Of a DNA stretch of 64,000 bases, positions 20,500 to 33,511 are shown piece by piece. This stretch comes from Salticus scenicus (taxonomy: Eukaryota; Arthropoda; Arachnida; Araneae; Salticidae): contig OZ005650.1 in assembly GCA_963930645.1 (NCBI GenBank), positions 59,213,218 through 59,277,217 of the forward strand, read 5' to 3'. The position numbers were made by a program, and so were the translations under genes. The notes under the pieces were generated by a model. The model was not told the origin of the DNA and ran no database searches. It was given only the letters and a program-made list of their open reading frames with translations. The first letter of the stretch is position 1. Each line of letters starts with the position of its first letter.

Positions 20500-22478
20500 G
20501 TTCCTCCCCAAAAGAAAAAAATTCGCGGAAAAAATCCCCAACGGGTTTTTACCCGTGCAAATTTTAAATTATTGCAATACTATGCAAAGAAAATTTTAGC
20601 TGCAGTGACTTACTGTTTAAAATTCAACTACATAATATTTTAGAAAAAGAAAAAAAAGAGGGGGGGAAACTTAAATTAGACTGCCCAAGAATAACTATTT
20701 GCATTTAAAATGTAATAAGGAAAAAGAAGGCCGAGCTTAAAACTGCCCACTCAGGAAAGATTTATGATAAAAATACTTTTTTAGCTCCATCTGAGGTGCT
20801 TTATGGCAGAAACTCCATGCCCTAACTTAGTTAACTTATTTAAAGTCCAGCGTAATTACAGCGGGGCTTACATTCATCTTTCCTTAAAACAAATGGAAAG
20901 GAAAAAATGTTCATTAATTTAAAATAAATTTTAGTACAAAAAGGATCGCTTAAAAAATAAATGCGATCGATAATTATTCAAATTAAATTGTGACATTAAA
21001 AAGTCTTTATTGACAAAAAACTTGGTTTATCTTTATCCATCTGCAGGTCAGTCTTGACCCAGATCATCAGCTAGGAAAAATACTTGAAAAGGCATCAGAG
21101 AAAAAAAGAAAAAAAATTCCAGTTGTCCACTATCTGCTTGAATCTTGAAGGAAATCCGCTGTTGGCAAGCGTCCAGAAAAAACATCGTTTACTGCAGACA
21201 AGAAAAACGCTGGCTCCTTCAAATTCAGAGATCCAAAGTCTTTGGCAAACGTCCAAAAATTACCTCCTTTAGCATCAAAAGTAACAAGTAAAGGAATCAT
21301 CTTGGATTTTCAGATCAACGACTGTATGGAGAGTTTGAATCAGAGGACATTCTAAAATACAAAATTCTTTTGAACGTATAAATCAAAAGTAAAGGTACAC
21401 TACACTTTTACATAGATAAATGACATAATTTTATACATAAGCAATATTTTCACCTAGCTATTTGCGTACGGAAAAAACTAAATTGTTAGTGGATTAATAA
21501 GGTTAGTCGTTAAACGCGAATTTAGATGCAAAATAGCTTTAAAAAATCTCTTTTTACCCCATACTAATATATACATAAAACTCTTAGTGAAAATTCAAGA
21601 GTTAAAAATAAGAAATATTCATTTTATACAATTATCGACATTTAGAAAAACATAGATAAGGATACAAAATTTTTCAAAACTGCAGTTGATAACTGCGAAA
21701 TAAGTTCAAAACTGAGAAATAAAAAATTCACGAACATGCATATAGATCATTTACAAAACTATAGAAAAAAATGTTTATACACTTATAAAATTTCATTTTA
21801 TATAATTGAGAGAAATATAGTTAAGGAATATATACAAAATATTTCAAAAAGTTTGTTTTTTCAAACTGTCGTGGATGGCTACAAAATAGAGAAAGATTGG
21901 AGTATGTACATATAGATCATGTCAAAAAACTAGAGAAAATTTATATACTAAAAGTTAAGAAAATTTATCGTACGAATCGCTGCAGGTGATGGCTAAAACA
22001 GAAAATATTTAAGTACAGATATATAGATCAGTCACAAAACGAAAGGGGGGAAAATTTATATAAAAATGTTTAAAAAGGTTTTTTACCAAGAACTGCTGGT
22101 GTTGGCTAGGAATAAAAAAAAACATTAACGTACATACATGCATATATTATATACAGAAAAAAATCATGACATGTAAACAATACATGAAATTTCGAGAGAT
22201 GAAAGTTCATGCTATAAGTTTAATTTTGCATTTTTAAATTTAAAAAGTTCATGGCTTGGAGCTCATGGTTGAAAGTCCAGAAGAAAGTCCTACATGTCGT
22301 AGATTTGATAATTTTTATGACAGAAATGCACTTTACAATGAAAAACATATAGAACCATAGCACCTGACAGATTGATTCCTTGATATCAGCAAAATCAGAG
22401 ATGTGGGTCAGACTATCCTGTGGAGTTGCTGTTGAACTTTCAGCGCTGGTAGCTTGTAGATTGAACAGGATTGAACAG

Positions 22479-22817
22479 GGCGCAGCCCCCGCTCACCGCT
22501 CGAAGAGCGGTGTTGAGCGCTTCCAGAACTAAGTTCACGTGGGCTGCGCCAAGATGTTTATTGAAAAAAAAAAATTACAAGAATCATCGCCAGGCAGAGC
22601 CTACTCGCGACAATGGGCGATGTGAAACAAGTTCAATTTGCATAGTCTTTTGTTGGTCGGCATGCCGAGCCTAGCCGACTCCTCGCGACAGAAGGCATGC
22701 TGACATGCTGTAATGTTATGTTGAAGTTCGAGAGGAATGGAGATGATCATTGTAGAATAGGTGTAGGTCATGTCAGCCTCTTTCCGGGTAAAACCCTTCG
22801 CGACAGAGGGCAAGAGG
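22479..22817. other. Structured segment, unit 2
   Basis: Same clamp and three TCGCGACA stem-loops as unit 1. Stem-loop B has GCCGACTCC, which restores a GAG/CTC pair that is GAG/TTC in unit 1. Stem-loop C has CCTCTTTCC, which costs one G-C pair. Confidence 0.75.
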
Positions 22818-23411
22818 TGCAGCACTGACTCTTGATGTGATTAAACAGCTTTTGTTGTTTTCCAAATTGACCAAGCTCAAGGGAAGTGGGAAAGATTAAT
22901 CTGTTAAGTTTGAAATTTCATTTAAAAGGAAATAAATTTTATATAGTTTAAATAATAGGGGTTTACGCGGGTAGCTTGTAGATTGTAGTCCGGCATCGGA
23001 GAGGCATTTTTCTGGGATGGACTCAAGCCCGGTACCTTGTCACTGTCTACAGTTCCTTGAAAAGGTTCCGCTCGCTCTCTACTCGTTGAGATCGAGGTCC
23101 TGGAGAGCTTACAAGCTAGTTTTCACTTCGCTAGTGGAAAGTGCAACTTTTTGTTTTACTTTAGGCGGCATATCATTTAAACTAGCGACCGAATTATCTG
23201 ACTTTTTCGTTGGATTTACGACTTTATCATTGAATTTATGCACTGGATATGCCGAACTAGAGTTATTTAACTCTGCATTTTGAACTGTACTGCTTTCATT
23301 TACATTAACTAGTAGATTTTCTTCAAAATTAGCTACGAGATCATTAGAAGCACAGTGGATAAACTTTTCACTGTCTTTTACTACAGTTTCTGTGAAAATA
23401 AAAGAGTCCGT

Positions 23412-23831
23412 CTACTTGACTGTTTTGGAACTTAACTTATCAGGAGATGAATTTAAATCACTAGAAAAGTTAGCCGCAACATTTATTAATTTGTCACTGT
23501 CGGTCCGTTTAACGGCTTCAGCGGCCGCAGTTATTTTAATTTCCTTTACAATCTCTGTTACCCGAGCTTCAGTTACGTTTGATATTTCGGCTTGAGCCGG
23601 TTCAGCATTTAAATGCGAATGAGGGATATGCGAAGCTTGAACAGTAGAATTTAGTTGGACATTCGTTTCATTTAAGACAAGGGATTCATTGACAGAATTA
23701 GGTTCAATCGTATTTTCCTTTTCAACCGCCGTCGCTACGCAAGATATTTTATCGGATTTTTCATCCGTAGCCAAAGGCTGAAAAACAGAGGTAGATTGGC
23801 CTGTAGTGCTGGTTAATGGCGTAGTTTGCAC
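23412..23831 (-). pseudogene. Second long frame of unit 2, truncated by TAG
   Basis: Same protein as 18774-19604 but a TCG to TAG change at about 23412-23414 (plus strand GTCTAC instead of GTCGAC) ends it after SSKTVK. The rest of the frame continues in the DNA to the position matching 18774, so this is a point nonsense mutation private to unit 2. Confidence 0.7.
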
Positions 23832-24006
23832 GTTTTCATTAACTTTTACTTGACTTTTGTCACCAGAAATACCGTTTTCATCGTCAGTTTTAGGTTGGTT
23901 TACACTAATAGACTGTGACTTAATAACTTTTTGTGGTTTTTACACTGGGTTTACTATTGCTTCCCACTGACGTTCGTAAAGGGGAGGGAGCGGTCATGTT
24001 GCATTC

Positions 24007-24309
24007 TTAGTCTGTCATCCCGAGTGGCAAAAAACTGATAATCCGACTTTTTAAGTCCTCATAGGTTGGATTTGAGCCAAGCGAATGGCAGGCGATTAAC
24101 CTATGCCACTGTCTCGGTTCTCCTTCTAGGAAATAGGCTAACCAAGAATATTTTTTTTTAACATTGATTTTATAAAAATGGAAAAAATATTCAATCTGCT
24201 CAAAAAATTGCAGCACGCTAGTGGTGCCATCAAAAAGACTTGCTCGGGGGGGGGGGGATTCGAGCAAAGATGGGCGCCAATGTGGAGAATTAGACTTCTC
24301 CATCCTCAT
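24007..24309 (-). pseudogene. Gag N-terminal fragment, unit 2
   Basis: As unit 1, with one extra proline from a 12-base C-run, H to Y in FHFYKINV and M to L in SFLPLGMTD. Same early TAA. Confidence 0.72.
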
Positions 24310-24837
24310 TTAACTTGAAGCTGAAACTTACATAATTACTTAATGAAGTTATGAAATAACACAAAGTCAGATTTATAAAATCAATGGAGCTTTTATTTGA
24401 GCTTAAATAAAAAGGCGGGCGTTAGACTTTATATTTAATATCTTTATAACTTAAGATGGACAGCCATACTAACTATTCTAACTTCAAATGATTAACCACA
24501 AATAATTTCCACTACTACATTTAACTTCAATCACCCTCGTGGCTCAGTAACCTTTCGATAGCAGGAGAATTCCCCGACACCGCTATCTACTCGACTTACA
24601 TCCAACTATATCCGCTACTAACTCTCCAAAGCAATCTTAATTCCAACTAACTCCTAAAGCAATCTTCCTACTACTATATATATAAATCACTTTTCAAACT
24701 TATTAGCATAATGTCAATTACAATTTTAGCTTAGGATGAAAACTAACTCTATTACTCAATTGAATCCTAAAACCTTCGTATTCATGTGTTACTCTTAAAG
24801 TGCGAATTTTAACCGTAGCACTTTGCTATACCTGACA
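24281..24837 (-). repeat. LTR 3, shared by units 2 and 3; variant type B
   Basis: 557 bp. It differs from LTRs 1, 2, 4 and 5 at a linked set of positions: GCAGGAGAATTCC, GACTTACATCC, AATCTTAATTCC, AATCTTCCTACTAC and TTTTAGCTTAGGAT. The same set is found only in LTR 6. Private: CTTACATAATTAC and GGATGAAAACTAA. Confidence 0.93.
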
Positions 24838-26818
24838 GTTCCTCCCCAAAAGAAAAAAATTCGCGGAAAAAATCCCCAACGGGTTTTTACCCGTGCAAAT
24901 TTTAAATTATTGCAATACTATGCAAAGAAAATTTTAGCTGCAGTGACTTACTGTTTAAAATTCAACTACATAATATTTTAGAAAAAAAAAAAAAAAGAGG
25001 GGGGGGAACTTAAATTAGACTGCCCAAGAATAACTATTTGCATTTAAAATGTAATAAGGAAAAAGAAGGCCGAGCTTAAAACTGCCCACTCAGGAAAGAT
25101 TTATGATAAAAATACTTTTTTAGCTCCATCTGAGGTGCTTTATGGCAGAAACTCCATGCCCTAACTTAGTTAACTTATTTAAAGTCCAGCGTAATTACAG
25201 CGGGGCTTACATTCATCTTTCCTTAAAACAAATGGAAAGGAAAAAATGTTCATTAATTTAAAATAAATTTTAGTACAAAAAGGATCGCTTAAAAAATAAA
25301 TGCGATCGATAATTATTCAAATTAAATTGTGACATTAAAAAGTCTTTATTGACAAAAAACTTGGTATATCTTTATCCATCTGCAGGTCAGTCTTGACCCA
25401 GATCATCAGCTAGGAAAAATACTTGAAAAGGCATCAGAGAAAAAAAGAAAAAAAATTCCAGTTGTCCACTATCTGCTTGAATCTTGAAGGAAATCCGCTG
25501 TTGGCAAGCGTCCAGAAAAAACATCGTTTACTGCAGACAAGAAAAACGCTGGCTCCTTCAAATTCAGAGATCCAAAGTCTTTGGCAAACGTCCAAAAATT
25601 ACCTCCTTTAGCATCAAAAGTAACAAGTAAAGGAATCATCTTGGATTTTCAGATCAACGACTGTATGGAGAGTTTGAATCAGAGGACATTCTAAAATACA
25701 AAATTCTTTTGAACGTATAAATCAAAAGTAAAGGTACACTACACTTTTACATAGATAAATGACATAATTTTATACATAAGCAATATTTTCACCTAGCTAT
25801 TTGCGTACGGAAAAAACTAAATTGTTAGTGGATTAATAAGGTTAGTCGTTAAACGCGAATTTACATGCAAAATAGGTTTAAAAAAATCTCTTTTTACCCC
25901 ATACTAATATATACATAAAACTCTTAGTGAAAATTCAAGAGTTAAAAATAAGAAATATTCATTTTATACAATTATCGACATTTAGAAAAACATAGATAAG
26001 GATACAAAATTTTTCAAAACTGCAGTTGATAACTGCGAAATAAGTTCAAAACTGAGAAATAAAAAATTCACGAACATGCATATAGATCATTTACAAAACT
26101 ATAGAAAAAAATGTTTATACACTTATAAAATTTCATTTTATATAATTGAGAGAAATATAGTTAAGGAATATATACAAAATATTTCAAAAAGTTTGTTTTT
26201 TCAAACTGTCGTGGATGGCTACAAAATAGAGAAAGATTGGAGTATGTACATATAGATCATGTCAAAAAACTAGAGAAAATTTATATACTAAAAGTTAAGA
26301 AAATTTATCGTACGAATCGCTGCAGGTGATGGCTAAAACAGAAAATATTTAAGTACAGATATATAGATCAGTCACAAAACGAAAGGGGGGAAAATTTATA
26401 TAAAAATGTTCAAAAAGGTTTTTTACCAAGAACTGCTGGTGTTGGCTAGGAATAAAAAAAAACATTAACGTACATACATGCATATATTATATACAGAAAA
26501 AAATCATGACATGTAAACAATACATGAAATTTCGAGAGATGAAAGTTCATGCTATAAGTTTAATTTTGCATTTTTAAATTTAAAAAGTTCATGGCTTGGA
26601 GCTCATGGTTGAAAGTCCAGAAGAAAGTCCTACATGTCGTAGATTTGATAATTTTTATGACAGAAATGCACTTTACAATGAAAAACATATAGAACCATAG
26701 CACCTGACAGATTGATTCCTTGATATCAGCAAAATCAGAGATGTGGGTCAGACTATCCTGTGGAGTTGCTGTTGAACTTTCAGCGCTGGTAGCTTGTAGA
26801 TTGAACAGGATTGAACAG

Positions 26819-27156
26819 GGCGCAGCCCCCGCTCACCGCTCGAAGAGCGGTGTTGAGCGCTTCCAGAACTAAGTTCACGTGGGCTGCGCCAAGATGTTTA
26901 TTGAAAAAAAAAATTACAAGAATCATCGCCAGGCAGAGCCTACTCGCGACAATGGGCGATGTGAAACAAGTTCAATTTGCATAGTCTTTTGTTGGTCGGC
27001 ATGCCGAGCCTAGCCGACTCCTCGCGACAGAAGGCATGCTGACATGCTGTAATGTTATGTTGAAGTTCGAGAGGAATGGAGATGATCATTGTAGAATAGG
27101 TGTAGGTCATGTCAGCCTCTTGCCGGGTAAAACCCTTCGCGACAGAGGGCAAGAGG
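26819..27156. other. Structured segment, unit 3
   Basis: Clamp and three TCGCGACA stem-loops as in unit 1, with the GCCGACTCC version of stem-loop B and the fully paired stem C. Confidence 0.75.
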
Positions 27157-27447
27157 TGCAGCACTGACTCTTGATGTGATTAAACAGCTTTTGTTGTTTT
27201 CCAAATTGACCAAGCTCAAGGGAAGTGGGAAAGATTAATCTGTTAAGTTTGAAATTTCATTTAAAAGGAAATAAATTTTATATAGTTTAAATAATAGGGG
27301 TTTACGCGGGTAGCTTGTAGCTTGTAGTCCGGCATCGGAGAGGCATTTTTCTGGGATGGACTCAAGCCCGGTACCTTGTCACTGTCTACAGTTCCTTGAA
27401 AAGGTTCCGCTCGCTCTCTACTCGTTAAGATCGAGGTCCTGGAGAGC

Positions 27448-28278
27448 TTACAAGCTAGTTTTCACTTCGCTAGTGGAAAGTGCAACTTTTTGTTTTACTT
27501 TAGGCGGCATATCATTTAAACTAGCGACCGAATTATCTGACTTTTTCGTTGGATTTACGACTTTATCATTGAATTTATGCACTGGATATGCCGAACTAGA
27601 GTTATTTAACTCTGCATTTTGAACTGTACTGCTTTCATTTACATTAACTAGTAGATTTTCTTCAAAATTAGCTACGAGATCATTAGAAGCACAGTGGATA
27701 AACTTTTCACTGTCTTTTACTACAGTTTCTGTGAAAATAAAAGAGTCCGTCGACTTGACTGTTTTGGAACTTATCTTATCAGGAGATGAATTTAAATCAC
27801 TAGAAAAGTTAGCCGCAACATTTATTAATTTGTCACTGTCGGTCCGTTTAACGGCTTCAGCGGCCGCAGTTATTTTAATTTCCTTTACAATCTCTGTTAC
27901 CCGAGCTTCAGTTACGTTTGATATTTCGGCTTGAGCCGGTTCAGCATTTAAATGCGAATGAGGGATATGCGAGGCTTGAACAGTAGAATTTAGTTGGACA
28001 TTCGTTTCATTTAAGACAAGGGATTCATTGACAGAATTAGGTTCAATCGTATTTTCCTTTTCAACCGCCGTCGCTACGCAAGATATTTTATCGGATTTTT
28101 CCTCCGTAGCCAAAGGCTGAAAGACAGAGGTAGATTTGCCTGTAGTGCTGGTAAATGGCGTAGTTTGCACGTTTTCATTAACTTTTACTTGACTTTTGTC
28201 ACCAGAAATACCGTTTTCATCGTCAGTTTTAGGTTGGTTTACACTAATAGACTGTGACTTAATAACTTTTTGTGGTTT
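27448..28278 (-). pseudogene. Second long frame of unit 3
   Basis: Open over the same length as unit 1, with D to E (ATEEKSD) and L to I (DKISSK) changes. Same absence of an early ATG and of known domains. Confidence 0.55.
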
Positions 28279-28345
28279 TTACACTGGGTTTACTATTGCT
28301 TCCCAGTGACGTTCGTAAAGGGGAGGGAGCGGTCATGTTGCATTC

Positions 28346-28618
28346 TTAGTCTGTCATCCCGAGTGGCATAAAACTGATAATCCGACTTTTTAAGTCCTCA
28401 TAGGTTGGATTTGAGCCAAGCGAATGGCAGGCGATTAACCTATGCCACTGTCTCGGTTCTCCTTCTAGGAAATAGGCTAACCAAGAATATTTTTTTTTAA
28501 CATTGATTTTATGAAAATGGAAAAAATATTCAATCTGCTCAAAAAATTGCAGCACGCTAGTGGTGCCATCAAAAAGACTTGCTCGGGGGGGGGGGATTCG
28601 AGCAAAGATGGGCGCCAA
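28346..28618 (-). pseudogene. Gag N-terminal fragment, unit 3
   Basis: The capsid-like core is identical to unit 1, but the 11-base C-run shifts the upstream frame, so it no longer joins the LTR-internal ATG; upstream it reads from a TTG in the primer binding site. Same early TAA. Confidence 0.72.
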
Positions 28619-29175
28619 TGTGGAGAATTAGACTTCTCCATCCTCATTTAACTTGAAGCTGAAACTTACTTAATTACTTAATGAAGTTATGAAATAACAC
28701 AAAGTCAGATTTATAAAATCAATGGAGCTTTTATTTGAGCTTAAATAAAAAGGCGGGCGTTGGACTTTATATTTAATATCTTTATAACTTAAGATGGACA
28801 GCCATACTAACTATTCTAACTTCAAATGATTAACCACAAATAATTTCCACTACTACATTTAACTTCAATCACCCTCGTGGCTCAGTAACCTTTCGATAGC
28901 AGGAGGATTCCCCGACACCGCTATCTACTCGACTGACATCCAACTATATCCGCTACAAACTCTCCAAAGCAATCTTCCTTCCAACTAACTCCTAAAGCAA
29001 TCTTCATACTACTATATATATAAATCACTTTTCAAACTTATTAGCATAATGTCAATTACAATTTTAGTTTAGGATGAGAACTAACTCTATTACTCAATTG
29101 AATCCTAAAACCTTCGTATTCATGTGTTACTCTTAAAGTGCGAATTTTAACCGTAGCACTTTGCTATACCTGACA
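28619..29175 (-). repeat. LTR 4, shared by units 3 and 4
   Basis: 557 bp, type A, with CGCTACAAACTC (CGCTACTAACTC elsewhere), a difference it shares only with LTR 5. Confidence 0.93.
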
Positions 29176-31154
29176 GTTCCTCCCCAAAAGAAAAAAATTC
29201 GCGGAAAAAATCCCCAACGGGTTTTTACCCGTGCAAATTTTAAATTATTGCAATACTATGCAAAGAAAATTTTAGCTGCAGTGACTTACTGTTTAAAATT
29301 CAACTACATAATATTTTAGAAAAAGAAAAAAAAGAGGGGGGGAAACTTAAATTAGACTGCCCAAGAATAACTATTTGCATTTAAAATGTAATAAGGAAAA
29401 AGAAGGCCGAGCTTAAAACTGCCCACTCAGGAAAGATTTATGATAAAAATACTTTTTTAGCTCCATCTGAGGTGCTTTATGGCAGAAACTCCATGCCCTA
29501 ACTTAGTTAACTTATTTAAAGTCCAGCGTAATTACAGCGGGGCTTACATTCATCTTTCCTTAAAACAAATGGAAAGGAAAAAATGTTCATTAATTTAAAA
29601 TAAATTTTAGTACAAAAAGGATCGCTTAAAAAATAAATGCGATCGATAATTATTCAAATTAAATTGTGACATTAAAAAGTCTTTATTGACAAAAAACTTG
29701 GTATATCTTTATCCATCTGCAGGTCAGTCTTGACCCAGATCATCAGCTAGGAAAAATACTTGAAAAGGCATCAGAGAAAAAAAGAAAAAAAATTCCAGTT
29801 GTCCACTATCTGCTTGAATCTTGAAGGAAATCCGCTGTTGGCAAGCGTCCAGAAAAATCATCGTTTACTGCAGACAAGAAAAACGCTGGCTCCTTCAAAT
29901 TCAGAGATCCAAAGTCTTTGGCAAACGTCCAAAAATTACCTCCTTTAGCATCAAAAGTAACAAGTAAAGGAATCATCTTGGATTTTCAGATCAACGACTG
30001 TATGGAGAGTTTGAATCAGAGGACATTCTAAAATACAAAATTCTTTTGAACGTATAAATCAAAAGTAAAGGTACACTACACTTTTACATAGATAAATGAC
30101 ATAATTTTATACATAAGCAATATTTTCACCTAGCTATTTGCGTACGGAAAAAACTAAATTGTTAGTGGATTAATAAGGTTAGTCGTTAAACGCGAATTTA
30201 GATGCAAAATAGCTTTAAAAAATCTCTTTTTACCCCATACTAATATATACATAAAACTCTTAGTGAAAATTCAAGAGTTAAAAATAAGAAATATTCATTT
30301 TATACAATTATCGACATTTAGAAAAACATAGATAAGGATACAAAATTTTTCAAAACTGCAGTTGATAACTGCGAAATAAGTTCAAAACTGAGAAATAAAA
30401 AATTCACGAACATGCATATAGATCATTTACAAAACTATAGAAAAAAATGTTTATACACTTATAAAATTTCATTTTATATAATTGAGAGAAATATAGTTAA
30501 GGAATATATACAAAATATTTCAAAAAGTTTGTTTTTTCAAACTGTCGTGGATGGCTACAAAATAGAGAAAGATTGGAGTATGTACATATAGATCATGTCA
30601 AAAAACTAGAGAAAATTTATATACTAAAAGTTAAGAAAATTTATCGTACGAATCGCTGCAGGTGATGGCTAAAACAGAAAATATTTAAGTACAGATATAT
30701 AGATCAGTCACAAAACGAAAGGGGGGAAAATTTATATAAAAATGTTCAAAAAGGTTTTTTACCAAGAACTGCTGGTGTTGGCTAGGAATAAAAAAAAACA
30801 TTAACGTACATACATGCATATATTATATACAGAAAAAAATCATGACATGTAAACAATACATGAAATTTCGAGAGATGAAAGTTCATGCTATAAGTTTAAT
30901 TTTGCATTTTTAAATTAAAAAAGTTCATGGCTTGGAGCTCATGGTTAAAAGTCCAGAAGAAAGTTCTACATGTCGTAGATTTGATAATTTTTATGACAGA
31001 AATGCACTTTACAATGAAAAACATATATAACCATAGCACCTGACAGATTGATTCCTTGATATCAGCAAAATCAGAGATGTGGGTCAGACTATCCTGTGGA
31101 GTTGCTGTTGAACTTTCAGCGCTGGTAGCTTGTAGATTGAACAGGATTGAACAG

Positions 31155-31492
31155 GGCGCAGCCCCCGCTCACCGCTCGAAGAGCGGTGTTGAGCGCTTCC
31201 AGAACTAAGTTCACGTGGGCTGCGCCAAGATGTTTATTGAAAAAAAAAATTACAAGAATCATCGCCAGGCAGAGCCTACTCGCGACAATGGGCGATGTGA
31301 AACAAGTTCAATTTGCATAGTCTTTTGTTGGTCGGCATGCCGAGCCTAGCCGACTCCTCGCGACAGAAGGCATGCTGACATGCTGTAATGTTATGTTGAA
31401 GTTCGAGAGGAATGGAGATGATCATTGTAGAATAGGTGTAGGTCATGTCAGCCTCTTGCCGGGTAAAACCCTTCGCGACAGAGGGCAAGAGG
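31155..31492. other. Structured segment, unit 4
   Basis: Clamp and three TCGCGACA stem-loops, same as unit 3. Confidence 0.75.
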
Positions 31493-31783
31493 TGCAGCAC
31501 TGACTCTTGATGTGATTAAACAGCTTTTGTTGTTTTCCAAATTGACCAAGCTCAAGGGAAGTGGGAAAGATTAATCTGTTAAGTTTGAAATTTCATTTAA
31601 AAGGAAATAAATTTTATATAGTTTAAATAATAGGGGTTTACGCGGGTAGCTTGTAGATTGTAGTCCGGCATCGGAGAGGCATTTTTCTGGGATGGACTCT
31701 AGCCCGGTACCTTGTCACTGTCTACAGTTCCTTGAAAAGGTTCCGCTCGCTCTCTACTCGTTGAGATCGAGGTCCTGGAGAGC

Positions 31784-32614
31784 TTACAAGCTAGTTTTCA
31801 CTTCGCTAGTGGAAAGTGCAACTTTTTGTTTTACTTTAGGCGGCATATCATTTAAACTAGCGACCGAATTATCTGACTTTTTCGTTGGATTTACGACTTT
31901 ATCATTGAATTTATGCACTGGATATGCCGAACTAGAGTTATTTAACTCTGCATTTTGAACTGTACTGCTTTCATTTACATTAACTAGTAGATTTTCTTCA
32001 AAATTAGCTACGAGATCATTAGAAGCACAGTGGATAAACTTTTCACTGTCTTTTACTACAGTTTCTGTGAAAATAAAAGAGTCCGTCGACTTGACTGTTT
32101 TGGAACTTAACTTATCAGGAGATGAATTTAAATCACTAGAAAAGTTAGCCGCAACATTTATTAATTTGTCACTGTCGGTCCGTTTAACGGCTTCAGCGGC
32201 CGCAGTTATTTTAATTTCCTTTACAATCTCTGTTACCCGAGCTTCAGTTACGTTTGATATTTCGGCTTGAGCCGGTTCAGCATTTAAATGCGAATGAGGG
32301 ATATGCGAGGCTTGAACAGTAGAATTTAGTTGGACATTCGTTTCATTTAAGACAAGGGATTCATTGACAGAATTAGGTTCAATCGTATTTTCCTTTTCAA
32401 CCGCCGTCGCTACGCAAGATATTTTATCGGATTTTTCATCCGTAGCCAAAGGCTGAAAGACAGAGGTAGATTTGCCTGTAGTGCTGGTAAATGGCGTAGT
32501 TTGCACGTTTTCATTAACTTTTACTTGACTTTTGTCACCAGAAATACCGTTTTCATCGTCAGTTTTAGGTTGGTTTACACTAATAGACTGTGACTTAATA
32601 ACTTTTTGTGGTTT
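31784..32614 (-). pseudogene. Second long frame of unit 4
   Basis: Same frame and length as unit 1; no new stop. No recognisable domain. Confidence 0.55.
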
Positions 32615-32681
32615 TTACACTGGGTTTACTATTGCTTCCCAGTGACGTTCGTAAAGGGGAGGGAGCGGTCATGTTGCATTC

Positions 32682-32954
32682 TTAGTCTGTCATCCCGAGT
32701 GGCATAAAACTGATAATCCGACTTTTTAAGTCCTCATAGGTTGGATTTGAGCCAAGCGAATGGCAGGCGATTAACCTATGCCACTGTCTCGGTTCTCCTT
32801 CTAGGAAATAGGCTAACCAAGAATATTTTTTTTTAACATTGATTTTATGAAAATGGAAAAAATATTCAATCTGCTCAAAAAATTGCAGCACGCTAGTGGT
32901 GCCATCAAAAAGACTTGCTCGGGGGGGGGGGATTCGAGCAAAGATGGGCGCCAA
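32682..32954 (-). pseudogene. Gag N-terminal fragment, unit 4
   Basis: As unit 3, with the same 11-base C-run and TTG-led upstream frame. Same early TAA. Confidence 0.72.
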
Positions 32955-33511
32955 TGTGGAAAATTAGACTTCTCCATCCTCATTTAACTTGAAGCTGAAA
33001 CTTACTTAATTACTTAATGAAGTTATGAAATAACACAAAGTCAGATTTATAAAATCAATGGAGCTTTTATTTGAGCTTAAATAAAAAGGCGGGCGTTGGA
33101 CTTTATATTTAATATCTTTATAACTTAAGATGGACAGCCATACTAACTATTCTAACTTCAAATGATTAACCACAAATAATTTCCACTACTACATTTAACT
33201 TCAATCACCCTTGTGGCTCAGTAACCTTTCGATAGCAGGAGGATTCCCCGACACCGCTATCTACTCGACTGACATCCAACTATATCCGCTACAAACTCTC
33301 CAAAGCAATCTTCCTTCCAACTAACTCCTAAAGCAATCTTCATACTACTATATATATAAATCACTTTTCAAACTTATTAGCATAATGTCAATTACAATTT
33401 TAGTTTAGGATGAGAACTAACTCTATTACTCAATTGAATCCTAAAACCTTCGTATTCATGTGTTACTCTTAAAGTGCGAATTTTAACCGTAGCACTTTGC
33501 TATACCTGACA
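32955..33511 (-). repeat. LTR 5, shared by units 4 and 5
   Basis: 557 bp, type A with the CGCTACAAACTC variant of LTR 4. Private: TGTGGAAAATTAG at the end and CACCCTTGTGG. Confidence 0.93.

Larger units (their letters stand above)
20500..24280 (-). mobile_element. Internal region of unit 2
   Basis: 3781 bp, same layout as unit 1: polypurine tract at 20500, non-coding half, degenerate repeat, structured segment at 22479-22817, second frame and gag. Distinguishing marks are GAATTTAGATGCAAAATAGC (C in units 1 and 3), a T in place of G in the 5' stem of stem-loop C, a 12-base G-run before the PBS, and a nonsense change in the second frame. Confidence 0.9.
24838..28618 (-). mobile_element. Internal region of unit 3
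   Basis: 3781 bp, same layout; structured segment 26819-27156. Distinguishing marks are AAAATAGGTTTAAAAAAATC near 25870, GTAGCTTGTAGCTTGTAGTC near 27310, and an 11-base G-run before the PBS. Confidence 0.9.
29176..32954 (-). mobile_element. Internal region of unit 4
   Basis: 3779 bp, same layout; structured segment 31155-31492. Private differences include CATATATAACCATAG near 31022, AAATTAAAAAAGTTC near 30913 and GACTCTAGCCCGG near 31696. G-run of 11 before the PBS. Confidence 0.9.

Noticed and set aside
21084..21272. Plus-strand 62-residue Lys-rich frame in units 2 to 5
   Set aside because: Non-coding 3' half of the element, antisense to its transcription; broken in unit 1 by an extra A.
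22471..22674. Plus-strand 67-68 residue frame across the clamp and stem-loop A, in units 2 and 5 only
   Set aside because: Its presence depends on the length of the A-run between clamp and stem-loop A (open in two units, broken in three).
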